Source of the DNA: Asanoa sp040654855
Lineage (GTDB): Bacteria > Actinomycetota > Actinomycetes > Mycobacteriales > Micromonosporaceae
Assembly (NCBI RefSeq): GCF_040654855.1
Contig: NZ_JBFAIU010000004.1
Coordinates: 1-64,000 of the forward strand
DNA length: 64,000 bases
Direction of reading: 5' to 3'
Part shown: one piece after another, positions 16,659 through 26,070 of the stretch
How positions within the stretch are numbered: position 1 is the stretch's first letter
How the letters are laid out: every line of letters starts with the position of its first letter
Translations under genes and position numbers: made by a program
The notes under the pieces: model-generated
Databases searched by the model: none
What the model was told of the DNA's origin: nothing
What the model saw: only the letters and a program-made list of their open reading frames with translations

Positions 16659-18052
16659 CTCTCGCGGATCGCGCGGATCCAGCCGTACAGGCCGCTGACC
16701 CAGACCACCAGCGGCAGGATGCCGAGGATCAGCAGGATCTCCAGGAGGTCGACGGTGCGGCCGAGCACCGGTGACTGGCGACGGCCGGCGCCCAGGGCCG
16801 AGCCGACGCTCACCGCGGCCACCACCAGTAGCCCCGCGACGACGAAGGCCAGCCGGCCGAGCATGCTCGTGGCGAGGAAGCCGCCGACGGCGATCGCGGC
16901 CAGGGCGATCACGCCGGCGACCAGCAGGGGCAACCGTTGCGCGGTCGAGATGAACCAGCGCGCCCGCATGAACAGCAGCAGCCCGAGCGCCGCGCACAGC
17001 GCGTACCCGGCGGTCCCTCCAGTTGTGACCAGCGCGATCGCCGATCCGGCCGCGATCAGCGCGACCGCACCGAGCATCCCGGCGAGCAGGTCGTCGGCGC
17101 GCTCGGCGAGGCGCAACACCCGTGCGCCGTCGACGGTCTCGGTGTCGGAGCGCAGGTCGTCGGTGCCGGACGGCACGGTCGGCACCGGCAGACCGGCCAG
17201 CCGATAGGACATCATCGGCATCGCGGGCACCACGACCAGGGCCAACGCGAGCACGACGGAGGCGGCGCCCGCGGGGGTGGCCCCGAAGATCATGCAGATC
17301 GCGGCGGCCGCACCGAGCGCCACGGCGCCGGCGGTGGCCGCGAGGAACACCTGGCCGTAGGCGGCGACGGCCGCACTGCCCGCCACCGCGGAGACGAAGA
17401 CGATCGCTGCGGCGCAGACCAGCAGGTCAGGGGCGGCCAGCTCGTCGAGCCCGCGGTCGCCGGCGAACAGGGTCAGGCCACCGACGGCGGCGTACACCAT
17501 GGACACCAACGCGAGCAGCAACCCGTTGCGGTGATCGCGGAACCCGCGCGCGGCGACGGCGGCCGTCGCGAGCAGGAGCAACCCGAGGACGAGGGCGATG
17601 GCCGGTGCGACACCGCGCGGCGGGCCGGTCAGCGCGAGCGCGACGGCGCCGCCGACCAGCGCGGTCGCGCCCAGGCCGAGCCCGAAGACCTTGGTGGTGG
17701 CGGCGGACCAGCGGCCGGGCCGCATCCGGGTCGCGGTGGCGATCGCGTCGACCACGTCGTCGAAGACCGGCTCGGGCTGCTCACCACCGCGCGGGCGCAG
17801 GTAGAGCAACTCGCCGTCGCGGATCTCCAACTGCGCCGGCGACTGTGCGATGTCGAGCGCGGGACCGGCCAGCCGGGCCAGCGACCAGCCGTAGCGGCCG
17901 TCAGGCTCGTCGGCCAGCCGGTCACCGGCAAACCGCAACAGCGTCGGGAGTACGTCAGCGAGTGGCACATCGGACGGTAGGGCGAGATCGACCCGGGTTT
18001 TCGGCGCGACGATCGTCACGCGGCTCGATCCCGCCGTCGTCGCGCCCGCCAC
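16655..18052 (-). CDS. eccD: Type VII secretion membrane channel protein EccD
   Basis: A 465-residue EccD. The N-terminal part (about 10-95) is the ubiquitin-like YukD-type domain (RVTIVAPKTRVDLALPSDVP). A membrane domain of about eleven helices fills the remainder and ends in a conserved GLYGWIRAIRES tail. EccD dimers form the membrane vestibule of the ESX core. GTG 18052 is preferred to 18085 because AAGGGAG lies 5 nt upstream. It is divergent from eccC, with the shared promoter region at 18053-18183. Confidence 0.88.
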   Translation of the reverse strand: MAGATTAGSSRVTIVAPKTRVDLALPSDVPLADVLPTLLRFAGDRLADEPDGRYGWSLARLAGPALDIAQSPAQLEIRDGELLYLRPRGGEQPEPVFDDVVDAIATATRMRPGRWSAATTKVFGLGLGATALVGGAVALALTGPPRGVAPAIALVLGLLLLATAAVAARGFRDHRNGLLLALVSMVYAAVGGLTLFAGDRGLDELAAPDLLVCAAAIVFVSAVAGSAAVAAYGQVFLAATAGAVALGAAAAICMIFGATPAGAASVVLALALVVVPAMPMMSYRLAGLPVPTVPSGTDDLRSDTETVDGARVLRLAERADDLLAGMLGAVALIAAGSAIALVTTGGTAGYALCAALGLLLFMRARWFISTAQRLPLLVAGVIALAAIAVGGFLATSMLGRLAFVVAGLLVVAAVSVGSALGAGRRQSPVLGRTVDLLEILLILGILPLVVWVSGLYGWIRAIRES

Positions 18053-18183
18053 GATGTCTCCCTTGTCTACCGGCTCCTCGTCCACAGGCCGCGCCCGGGC
18101 GTATCGCGGGCGCCACCGCTTGGGGCAGAGTACCTACGATGGCCACGGTCCGGTGACCACCCGCCGCCCTGGGGAGGAATGGC

Positions 18184-21100
18184 GTGAGTACCGTCCTGTT
18201 CCGTCGGCCGCCGCGTCGGCCCGGCCCGGCCATGCCGCGCGGTGAGCTGCTGGTCGAGTCGCCGCCGGAGCTGCCGGAACAGCTGCCCCGGGGCTTCGGC
18301 CAGCTCCTCATGGTGCTGCCGATGGTCTGTGGCGTGGGCGCCATGGCCTTCTTGTACGCCGGCCGCGGCGGCGGTGCGGTCACCTGGATCGCCGGTGGCC
18401 TGTTCGGTGTGTCCATGCTGGGCATGGCGATCGGCACGATGGGCGGCGGTGGCAACAAGAAGGCCGAGCTCGACGCGGAACGCCGCGACTACATGCGCTA
18501 TCTGGCCCAGATCCGCAAGCGCGTGCGCCGTGCCTCCGACCAGCAACGCGCCGCGGCGATGTGGGTGCACCCGGCGCCCGACGCGCTCTGGTCGCTGGCC
18601 GCGTCGCGGCGCATGTGGGAACGCCGGTCCACCGACGAGGATTTCGGCCAGGTCCGCATCGCGGTCGGCCCGCAGCAGCTCGCGGTCGACGTCACGCCGC
18701 CGGAGACCAAGCCGGTCGAAGACCTCGAGCCGATGTCGGCGATCGCGCTGCGCCGCTTCATGAACACCTTCCGCGCCGTGCCCGACCTGCCGATCGCGCT
18801 GTCCCTGCGGGCGTTCGGCCGGGTCTCGTTGCGCGGCGACCGTGGCCAGGTGCTGGCCGTGACCCGCGCCGCGGTCGGCCAGCTCGCCACCTTCCACTCC
18901 CCGGAAGACGTCCGGATCGCGCTGGTCGCCGCGCCCGAGCGGGTCGGCGACTGGGACTGGCTCAAGTGGCTGCCGCACGTGCAGGTCGACCGCCAGGTCG
19001 ACGGCGCCGGCCCGGTCCGGCTGGTCTTCGACTCGATGACCGAGCTGGAGAACGCGCTCGACGAGGAGCTGGGCAGCCGTGGGCGGTTCAACCCGTCGGC
19101 GAAGCCGCTGACCACGCAGGCGCACCTGGTGGTGATCCTCGACGGCGGCGAGGCGCCGGCCGCGGCCCAGCTCACCGGCCCGGGCCTGCTCGGCACGACG
19201 GTCTTCGACCTGTCCGGGGTGGTGCCCCGCGAGGCCGGCCGCTGGTTGCTGGCGCTGACCGTCAACGGCGACCGCATCGAGGTCAACCAGGGCAACCGGA
19301 GCACCTCGCTCGGGCGGGCCGACACGCTGGCATACACCGCCGCGGAGTCGCTGGCCCGCCAGCTGGCGCCGTACCGGCTGTCCCACCAGACCACCAGCGA
19401 AGAGCCGCTGTCCCGCAGCCCTGAGCTGCCCGAGCTGGTCGGCGTCGGCGACGCGGCGGCGGTCGACCCGCGGCGCAACTGGCGGCCGCGTCCGGTGCGC
19501 GAGACGCTGCGCATCCCGCTCGGCCTGGGTCCCGACGGCGCGGTCGTCGAGCTCGACCTCAAGGAGTCGGCGCTCGAGGGCATGGGCCCCCACGGCCTGA
19601 TCATCGGCGCCACGGGTTCCGGCAAGAGCGAGCTGTTGCGCACGATCGTCGCCGCACTGGCGATCACCCACTCGTCCGAAGAGCTCAACTTCGTGCTCGT
19701 CGACTTCAAGGGCGGCGCGACGTTCGCGTCCCTGGACGCGTTGCCGCACACCAGCGCCGTGATCACCAACCTCGCCGACGAGCTGCCGCTGGTCGACCGG
19801 ATGCACGACGCGATCGCCGGCGAGCTGCAGCGCCGCCAGGAGCTGCTGCGGGCGTCGGGCAACTACGTCTCGCGCCACGAGTACGAGCGCGCCCGGGCCG
19901 GCGGCGAGAATCTCCAACCGCTGCCGAGCCTGCTGATCATCTGTGACGAGTTCAGCGAGCTGCTCGCCGCCAAGCCCGACTTCATCGAGCTGTTCCTGCA
20001 GATCGGCCGGCTCGGCCGCTCGCTCGGCATCCACCTGCTGCTGGCGTCACAGCGGCTCGAGGAGGGCCGGCTGCGCGGGCTCGACACGCACCTGTCCTAC
20101 CGGATCGGCCTGCGCACGTTCTCCGCCGTGGAGAGCCGCATCGTGCTCGGGGTGCCGGACGCATATGAGCTGCCCAACGCGCCGGGGCACGGCTATCTGA
20201 AGATCGACACGGCCACCATGCTGCGGTTCCGCGGCGCGTACGTGTCCGGCGCCTACCGGCAGGCCACCGCCGCGACGCAGGCGGCCAAGGCCCGGGTGCA
20301 GGGCCAGATCGTGCCCTACACGATGGCCGCGGTGCCGCTGCCGAAGATGCCCGCGGCGCCGCCCGAGCCGGTCGAGGCCGAGCCCGCCGGGCCGGAGTCC
20401 GCCCGCCAGGTCACGATGCTCGACGTGGTCACCGGCCGGCTGCGCGGCCAGGGCCCGCCCGCACACCAGGTCTGGCTGCCGCCGCTCGACAACCCGGTGC
20501 CGCTCGACGCGCTGTTGCCGCAACTCACGCGCGACCCCGACCGGGGGCTGCAGTCGCCCGGCTGGCCCGGGATCGGGCGGCTGGCGGTGCCGGTCGGTGT
20601 CGTCGACCGGCCGTTCGACCAGCGCCGCGACCCCCTGGTGGTCGACCTGTCCGGCGCTGCCGGCAACACCGTGATCGCGGGCGGTCCGCGGTCGGGCAAG
20701 AGCACACTGCTGCGCACGCTGATCTCGTCGCTGGCGCTCACCCACACGCCGCGTGAGGTGGCGTTCATGTGCCTCGACTTCGGCGGCGGCACCCTGCGCG
20801 GCCTGGCCGGGTTGCCGCACGTGTCCGGGGTGGCCGGGCGCCGCGACGTCGAGGCGGTGCGGCGGTCGATCGGCGAGGCGACGGCGCTGCTCGACGAGCG
20901 CGAGCAGCGGTTCACCGAGCGCGGCATCGAGTCGATCGCCGCGTACCGCCGGATGCGCGCCACCGGCCGGTTCCCGGAGGATCCGTTCGGCGACCTGTTC
21001 CTGGTCGTCGACGGCTGGGGCACCCTGCGCGAGGATTTCGAGGAGCTGGAAACGCGGATCACCCGGCTAGCGGCGCGCGGCCTCGGCTACGGCATCCACG

Positions 21101-22143
21101 TGATGATCACGGTCAACCGGTGGGCCGAGCTGCGGATGAACGTACGCGACCTGCTCGGCACGCGCCTCGAGCTGCGGCTCGGCGACCCGACGGAGTCCGA
21201 GATCGACCGCCGGGCCGCGACGAACGTGCCGACGGGCCAGCCGGGCCGCGGTCTCACCCGCGACAAATTGCACTATCTGAGCGCATTGCCCCGAGTCGAC
21301 GGCATGGCCGACGCGGACTCGCTGGTCGACGGCACGGCCGCGATGGTCGCCGCGGTCGCCGAGTCGTGGGTGCACCCGCCGGCGCCCAAGGTCCGGCTGC
21401 TGCCCCGCCGCCTGCCGGCGGACGAGCTCACGAAGATCGCCGGCACCGACGGGCCGGGCCTCGCGATCGGCCTCAACGAGTCGCACCTGGCGCCGGTGCG
21501 CCTGGACTTCTCCGTCGACCCCCACCTGCTCGTCTTCGGCGACGTCGAGTCGGGCAAGACCAACCTGATGCGGCTGATCGCAAGATCCATTGTGGATCGC
21601 TACACGCCGCAGGAAGCCCGCCTCGTCATCATCGACTACCGGCGCGGCCTGCTCGACGCGGTCTCCGGGGATCACCTGCTGGGCTACGCGCCGTCAGCCA
21701 CAGTGGTCGGTGAGATGGTGGGCTTCCTGCGCGACTCGCTGAAACAGCGGCTGCCGGGCCCCGACATCACGCCCGAACAGCTACGCAGCCGCAGTTGGTG
21801 GCACGGCCCCGAGCTGTTCGTGATCGTCGACGACTACGACCTGGTGGCGACGGTCGGCAACAATCCACTGTCGGCACTGCTGGAATTGTTGCCACAGGCC
21901 GGCGACATCGGCCTCCACCTGATATTGACCCGGCGCGTCGGTGGCGCCGCCCGCGCCCTTTACGAGCAGGTGATCCAGCGGATGCGCGAGCTGGACACCC
22001 CTGTTTTCCTGATGTCCGGCAAGCCGGAAGAGGGTGCCCTGGTCGGCACCCTCAAGCCCAGCCCGCAACCGGCGGGCCGGGGCACGCTCGTCCGCCGACA
22101 GGACGGGCAGCAGTTGGTCCAAACGGCCTGGATAGAGCCTTGA
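18184..22143 (+). CDS. eccC: Type VII secretion ATPase EccC (fused EccCa-EccCb)
   Basis: A 1319-residue FtsK/SpoIIIE-type motor. Two helices near the N-terminus (about 40-85) anchor it in the membrane. Three ATPase domains follow, with Walker A motifs GATGSGKS (about residue 475), GGPRSGKS (about 833) and GDVESGKT (about 1119). Domain 1 keeps a full Walker B (LLIICDEFSEL). Domains 2 and 3 have VVDGW and IVDDY, the usual degenerate pattern in which domain 1 powers transport and domain 3 binds the substrate signal. In mycobacteria the protein is often split; here it is one chain. GTG start with GGGGAGG upstream. Two WXG100 genes follow. Confidence 0.93.
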   Translation: MSTVLFRRPPRRPGPAMPRGELLVESPPELPEQLPRGFGQLLMVLPMVCGVGAMAFLYAGRGGGAVTWIAGGLFGVSMLGMAIGTMGGGGNKKAELDAERRDYMRYLAQIRKRVRRASDQQRAAAMWVHPAPDALWSLAASRRMWERRSTDEDFGQVRIAVGPQQLAVDVTPPETKPVEDLEPMSAIALRRFMNTFRAVPDLPIALSLRAFGRVSLRGDRGQVLAVTRAAVGQLATFHSPEDVRIALVAAPERVGDWDWLKWLPHVQVDRQVDGAGPVRLVFDSMTELENALDEELGSRGRFNPSAKPLTTQAHLVVILDGGEAPAAAQLTGPGLLGTTVFDLSGVVPREAGRWLLALTVNGDRIEVNQGNRSTSLGRADTLAYTAAESLARQLAPYRLSHQTTSEEPLSRSPELPELVGVGDAAAVDPRRNWRPRPVRETLRIPLGLGPDGAVVELDLKESALEGMGPHGLIIGATGSGKSELLRTIVAALAITHSSEELNFVLVDFKGGATFASLDALPHTSAVITNLADELPLVDRMHDAIAGELQRRQELLRASGNYVSRHEYERARAGGENLQPLPSLLIICDEFSELLAAKPDFIELFLQIGRLGRSLGIHLLLASQRLEEGRLRGLDTHLSYRIGLRTFSAVESRIVLGVPDAYELPNAPGHGYLKIDTATMLRFRGAYVSGAYRQATAATQAAKARVQGQIVPYTMAAVPLPKMPAAPPEPVEAEPAGPESARQVTMLDVVTGRLRGQGPPAHQVWLPPLDNPVPLDALLPQLTRDPDRGLQSPGWPGIGRLAVPVGVVDRPFDQRRDPLVVDLSGAAGNTVIAGGPRSGKSTLLRTLISSLALTHTPREVAFMCLDFGGGTLRGLAGLPHVSGVAGRRDVEAVRRSIGEATALLDEREQRFTERGIESIAAYRRMRATGRFPEDPFGDLFLVVDGWGTLREDFEELETRITRLAARGLGYGIHVMITVNRWAELRMNVRDLLGTRLELRLGDPTESEIDRRAATNVPTGQPGRGLTRDKLHYLSALPRVDGMADADSLVDGTAAMVAAVAESWVHPPAPKVRLLPRRLPADELTKIAGTDGPGLAIGLNESHLAPVRLDFSVDPHLLVFGDVESGKTNLMRLIARSIVDRYTPQEARLVIIDYRRGLLDAVSGDHLLGYAPSATVVGEMVGFLRDSLKQRLPGPDITPEQLRSRSWWHGPELFVIVDDYDLVATVGNNPLSALLELLPQAGDIGLHLILTRRVGGAARALYEQVIQRMRELDTPVFLMSGKPEEGALVGTLKPSPQPAGRGTLVRRQDGQQLVQTAWIEP

Positions 22144-22225
22144 CGATCCCGGGGCTGCGCCGCGGTGCCCGAGTCCGTTACGGTGAGTCCGGACGTGTCG
22201 CACGAATTAGCGAGGGGTGAGTGTT

Positions 22226-22540
22226 ATGGGTCAGCCGTTCACGGTTGATGCCGCGACGCTCCACAAGGCTGCGGGGGATGTGCGGTCGACAAGGTCTGAT
22301 GTCGACGGTGATCTCAAAAAGCTTTGGGGCGTGTTGGACGATCTGGCTGTCGCATGGCAGGGCCAGGCTTCCGCCGGTTTCCAGAACCTGATGACGCGTT
22401 GGCAGGGTGACGTCTCCAAGCTGCTGACCGCGTTGGACAACATCTCCGATCTGCTCGACCAGGGTGGCACCACGCACCAGGTCAACGACGAGCAGCAGAA
22501 CGAGATGCTCAACAAGTTCAACTCGGCCCTGAACCCGTGA
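22226..22540 (+). CDS. WXG100 family ESX substrate (EsxB-like)
   Basis: A 104-residue helical hairpin with the WxG turn at Trp44-Gln-Gly46 (VAWQGQAS) and no signal peptide. ATG 22226 is used because GAGGGG has workable spacing to it; the upstream GTG is too close. It is 23 bp before a second WXG100 gene, and the two should form the secreted heterodimer recognised by EccC. Confidence 0.88.
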   Translation: MGQPFTVDAATLHKAAGDVRSTRSDVDGDLKKLWGVLDDLAVAWQGQASAGFQNLMTRWQGDVSKLLTALDNISDLLDQGGTTHQVNDEQQNEMLNKFNSALNP

Positions 22541-22563
22541 TCTGAGCGAAGGACACCGAGACC

Positions 22564-22845
22564 ATGTCGCAGATCCAAGTCAACTACGCCGCGCTCGAGA
22601 ACGCGCAGTCCCAGATGCAGTCGATCTCGAAGACCATCGACGGCCGCCTCGACAGCCTCCGCTCGCAGCTGCAGCAGATGCAGTGGAACGGCTCGGACCG
22701 CGAGGCCTACCAGGCCTACCAGGCCCAGTGGGACGCCGCGGTCGCCGACATCAACGCGATCCTGCACGAAATCGGCGCCGCCGTCGGCATCGCCAACCAG
22801 AACTACATCACGACCGAGGCCAACAACGCCAAGGTCTGGGGCTGA
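22564..22845 (+). CDS. WXG100 family ESX substrate (EsxA-like) with secretion signal
   Basis: A 93-residue WXG100 protein. The turn is Trp41-Asn-Gly43 (MQWNGSDREAYQ). The C-terminus carries YITTE, matching the YxxxD/E type VII export signal, so this is the signal-bearing partner of the dimer. It is the last gene of the eccC unit; a strong hairpin follows. Confidence 0.88.
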   Translation: MSQIQVNYAALENAQSQMQSISKTIDGRLDSLRSQLQQMQWNGSDREAYQAYQAQWDAAVADINAILHEIGAAVGIANQNYITTEANNAKVWG

Positions 22846-22870
22846 CGCTCCCGCACATCATCCGCAGCAC

Positions 22871-22893
22871 GGCCCGGGCCCGAAACCCGGGCC
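22871..22893. terminator. Terminator after the eccC-esx unit
   Basis: GGCCCGGG (22871-22878) pairs perfectly with CCCGGGCC (22886-22893) around a 7-nt loop, 26 bp after the last WXG100 stop. Confidence 0.75.
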
Positions 22894-23022
22894 ACGCTGC
22901 TGTTCTCGGCCCGGTCTGAGCCTCCACCCGGACCACTCTGCTGTTCTCCGCGGCCGCTTGGGTGCGGCGTCCGTGGTGCGCCCAGGACGGTCGGCTCCAG
23001 GACCGCTGCAGGGTTTTGGCTG

Positions 23023-24633
23023 TCAGCGGGGCGGGACCTGTGCGCGACCGCTGTAGTTGGGAGTTCCGCCCCCTTGACCTGGCTGCGCGCTGCCCGGCCG
23101 TCCGGCATCGGGTTGCCAGCTCAACGGCTGGTGGCGTTGGCCCGGCAGTGAGCCGGCGGCGGTGCTCGGGCGCGCCGGACCGCCTTGGGTGATCGGGGTT
23201 GGGACGCCGGCGCGTTCGTCAGGCCGGGACGCGGCATCCTTGCGGGGTCGGGAAGTGGCGCCTTTGCCGCGTACCTTCGGCCCGGTGGCCGACGTTGTCG
23301 ACGGCTCTCGGCCATCACTCGGTTGCCCCTGCTTGAGCGTGCGGCGGGTGCCAGACACAACGGCGGCGCCGCCGGGGGCGACGCGGCGTCGGGTGCGGCG
23401 AAGCACTGCGGCGCACAGCGCGATCACGAGCGCCAGGGCGGCCAGCGTGGCCGCGGTCCACGTAGCGATCGTGCGGGTGTTGCCCATCGGATCCTTGGGC
23501 AGCGTCACGGGGGTGAGCGCCAGGGGGGCGGGGGACGGCTTCGCGGCGCCGGCGATCGCGGTCAGGGCGCGGTAAGGGTTGATCATCCCGTAGCCGACCT
23601 GGTTGTTGCGGCCCTCCGGCGGATGGTCGGCGGTCGCGGTGATCCGCTCCGCCACCTGGGACGGCTTGAGATCCGGATCCGCGGAGCGGATCAGCGCCGC
23701 CAGCCCCGACACGTACGCCGCGGCAAAGCTCGTACCACCGTCCTTGAACTGCGCGTACCCGTCGCCGCGCGGCATGGGTCCGGCTACCTCGGCGCCGGGT
23801 GCCGCGACGTCCACATAGGGCCCCGACGTCGAGGTGTCGACGTGATGACCCGCCTGGTCGATCCCGGCAACGGCGATCACGCCGTCGTAGGCCGCCGGGT
23901 ACGCCGTCTGCTCGTTGCCATTGCTGCCCCCGTCGTTGCCGGCCGCGGCCACCACGACAACGCCGTGCTCGACGGCGTAGTCGATCGCGTCCTCCAACCC
24001 CGACGTCGGATCGGTGGTGAGCGACAGGTTGATCACGTCGACGTCCTGGTCCGCCGCCCAGGTGATCGCCGTCGCGATGTCGGCGGACGTGTTCGGGTCG
24101 AAGTCCTTCTGCAGGTCGCGCAATACTCGGATGGGCAGAATCGACGCCTTCGGCGCGATGCCGCTGAACACGGAGTTCTGCGGCTGCCGCCCCGCGATCA
24201 CCCCGGCGACCAGCGTCCCGTGCGCCACCTCGTCACACCGCCCGCGCGCGGACGACTCGACGAAGTCGCGACCCTCGAGCACCTTCCCGGCCAGCGCCGG
24301 ATGCGTGGCCGACACCCCCGAGTCGATCACCGCGACCGTGATTCCCGCGCCCTCGCTGATCGGCCAAGCCAGGTCGGGCCGCAGCTGCTGCAACGGCCAC
24401 GGTTTGATGGTCATCGGCTCGCCCACGTTGGGCCCGCAGGACGGCGCGCGCCCCGCGGCAGCCGCCGCCGGCACGCTCACACCAACGGCGACCACGGACG
24501 CGATCAACGTTGCCGCAGCTACCGCCGCTGCCCACCTGCAGCCCAGCGTGCGCGCCTTGGCAAGCGGCACGGCAATGCCCGCCGCGTCGGCCGGTTTGGG
24601 TGGCCGGGCGGTGGGTTCGGGTTCCTCACGCAC
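23023..24633 (-). CDS. mycP: Mycosin (MycP) subtilisin-like protease 1 of the ESX locus
   Basis: A 536-residue membrane-anchored serine protease. Order: N-terminal hydrophobic export helix (about 33-58), subtilase domain, transmembrane helix near WTAATLAALALVIALCAAV, then a basic Pro/Ser-rich cytosolic tail of about 125 residues, long for a mycosin. Catalytic residues are seen in AVIDSGVSATHP (Asp), VAHGTLVAG (His), AAAGNDGG (oxyanion Asn) and GGTSFAAAYVSG (Ser). Mycosins cap and stabilise the ESX complex and cleave some substrates. The open frame continues far upstream inside another gene. GTG 24633, just after the neighbour's stop region, is the most plausible start but has a weak ribosome site. 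Confidence 0.85.
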   Translation of the reverse strand: MREEPEPTARPPKPADAAGIAVPLAKARTLGCRWAAAVAAATLIASVVAVGVSVPAAAAAGRAPSCGPNVGEPMTIKPWPLQQLRPDLAWPISEGAGITVAVIDSGVSATHPALAGKVLEGRDFVESSARGRCDEVAHGTLVAGVIAGRQPQNSVFSGIAPKASILPIRVLRDLQKDFDPNTSADIATAITWAADQDVDVINLSLTTDPTSGLEDAIDYAVEHGVVVVAAAGNDGGSNGNEQTAYPAAYDGVIAVAGIDQAGHHVDTSTSGPYVDVAAPGAEVAGPMPRGDGYAQFKDGGTSFAAAYVSGLAALIRSADPDLKPSQVAERITATADHPPEGRNNQVGYGMINPYRALTAIAGAAKPSPAPLALTPVTLPKDPMGNTRTIATWTAATLAALALVIALCAAVLRRTRRRVAPGGAAVVSGTRRTLKQGQPSDGREPSTTSATGPKVRGKGATSRPRKDAASRPDERAGVPTPITQGGPARPSTAAGSLPGQRHQPLSWQPDAGRPGSAQPGQGGGTPNYSGRAQVPPR

Positions 24634-24649
24634 AGGGAACGCTCGTGGG

Positions 24650-26044
24650 TCAGTTGCCGAGAACCGGCGGCGGGGGAGCGTCGGAGCCGCCGTTCCAGAC
24701 GTTCTCGTCTTCATAGAGCCAGCTGTCGTACTCGTCTTCCTCGCCGTGCCCGCCAGAAGCACCCGGGCCACCGACGAAGCCGGCACCTGCGCGACCAGCG
24801 CCGCCCTTCCCGGCCCCGCCGCCCTTGCCCGGACCGCCGCCCGCACCAGCGCCGACGCCACCGATGCCGGCCATACCGCCGGCTCCTCGGCCCGCACCGC
24901 GACCCGCGCCGCCCGCGGCACCCGCACCGACCCCGCCGATGCCGGCCGCACCGCCTGCGCCGAGCCGGCCGGTGCCGCCACGACCTGCGCCCGCCCCACC
25001 GCGGCCGGCCAGGCCACCGCCCATCGGGGCGATCGTCGGCGTGACCGGCTTGCCGAGCGAGCCGCCGCCTGGGATCTTGCCGAGTCCGGCCGCGCCGATG
25101 CCCGCGCCGCCGCCGCCGAGCCCGGCGCCGCCGCCGAGGCCGCCTGTGCCCAAGCCGCCAGTGCCCAGGCCGCCGCCGCCGAGGCCGCCGGTGCCTAGGC
25201 CAGGAGTTCCGGTAGTCAGGCCGCCGCCCGCCCCAGCCAGGCCGGAGCCCGGCTCGAAGCCGCCGAGGTCCGGGGTCGAGGGCTTTCCGATCGGCGACCC
25301 GTCGAGCACGCCGGGCATGTTGCCCACCCCGCTGCCGCCGGGTTTGGGCAGGTCCAGCCCGCCGGCCCCACCGCCGCCACCGGCGCCGCCGATGTTCGGG
25401 ACCCCGCCCCCGCCACCCACGCCGGGGCCGCCACCGCCGAGCTCCGGGGTTTTGAACTCGGGCGCCTGGGCGCCGGACGTCGGCGCTGCGTCGGGCGCTC
25501 GTTCGGCTGCCGATGTGTGTTGGCCGCTCACCGTGTCGTACGCCTGACGCGCGTCACTCTCGACGTCGGTCAGCAACTTGCGGAACTGATCGCCGAGCCA
25601 GCCGGCGAAGCTCATCGGCGCGTTGTTGAAAAAGCCGGCCTCCAGCTCGACCTCGAGCACGCCCGGGCCGATGGAGATCCGCGCGTCCCGTGCGGCCATC
25701 AGCTCACCGAGCATGCTGCTCGGGACCGGCATCGCCGATTGGGCGGCCTGCAGGTCCTGTGCGGCGGTGCGGAGCGTGTCGACGATGCCCGTGCCGCCTT
25801 CCGGCGCCGCGCTGTCGGACAGCTTCTTGAGATCTTGACTGACCGTCTTGACCTTCTCGGAGAACGCGTCGGCGGCCTTGCCCGTCCAGAACCCGTCAAT
25901 GCCGTTGATGTCGCGTTCCAACGACGTGCACACATCGCGTACGTTGCCGATCAGCTCCTGCCAACCGAGAGCGGCATCCTCCACGTCGGCGGGACGCCCG
26001 GCGATGACGACGTGGTTGACCATGGTCGTCCAGTCGAGTGCCAT
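24650..26044 (-). CDS. Large Gly-rich WxG protein, probable ESX substrate
   Basis: A 464-residue protein. The N-terminus (about 1-180) is helical with a WxG turn at Trp53-Thr-Gly55 (DGFWTGKAADAF). Residues about 200-430 are a Gly/Pro/Ala low-complexity stretch with many LGGGG-like repeats. The C-terminus has an acidic tail with WLYEDENVW and PPPPVLG, matching the tail of the protein at 11568-12917. The gene sits between the 205-residue gene and mycosin 1. Inference: an exported substrate or surface protein of this ESX system, perhaps processed by a mycosin. Confidence 0.75.
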   Translation of the reverse strand: MALDWTTMVNHVVIAGRPADVEDAALGWQELIGNVRDVCTSLERDINGIDGFWTGKAADAFSEKVKTVSQDLKKLSDSAAPEGGTGIVDTLRTAAQDLQAAQSAMPVPSSMLGELMAARDARISIGPGVLEVELEAGFFNNAPMSFAGWLGDQFRKLLTDVESDARQAYDTVSGQHTSAAERAPDAAPTSGAQAPEFKTPELGGGGPGVGGGGGVPNIGGAGGGGGAGGLDLPKPGGSGVGNMPGVLDGSPIGKPSTPDLGGFEPGSGLAGAGGGLTTGTPGLGTGGLGGGGLGTGGLGTGGLGGGAGLGGGGAGIGAAGLGKIPGGGSLGKPVTPTIAPMGGGLAGRGGAGAGRGGTGRLGAGGAAGIGGVGAGAAGGAGRGAGRGAGGMAGIGGVGAGAGGGPGKGGGAGKGGAGRAGAGFVGGPGASGGHGEEDEYDSWLYEDENVWNGGSDAPPPPVLGN

Positions 26045-26070
26045 CTGCTCTTCCTCCCCCTGGCAGATCG

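Noticed and set aside
18067..20034. 655-codon minus-strand open frame opposite eccC
   Set aside because: Opposite-strand shadow of the EccC ATPase gene; composition is unnatural and no motif is present.
24634..25017. Extension of mycosin 1 into the preceding gene
   Set aside because: That part reads the Gly-rich WxG gene in another frame; the export helix begins well after 24633.
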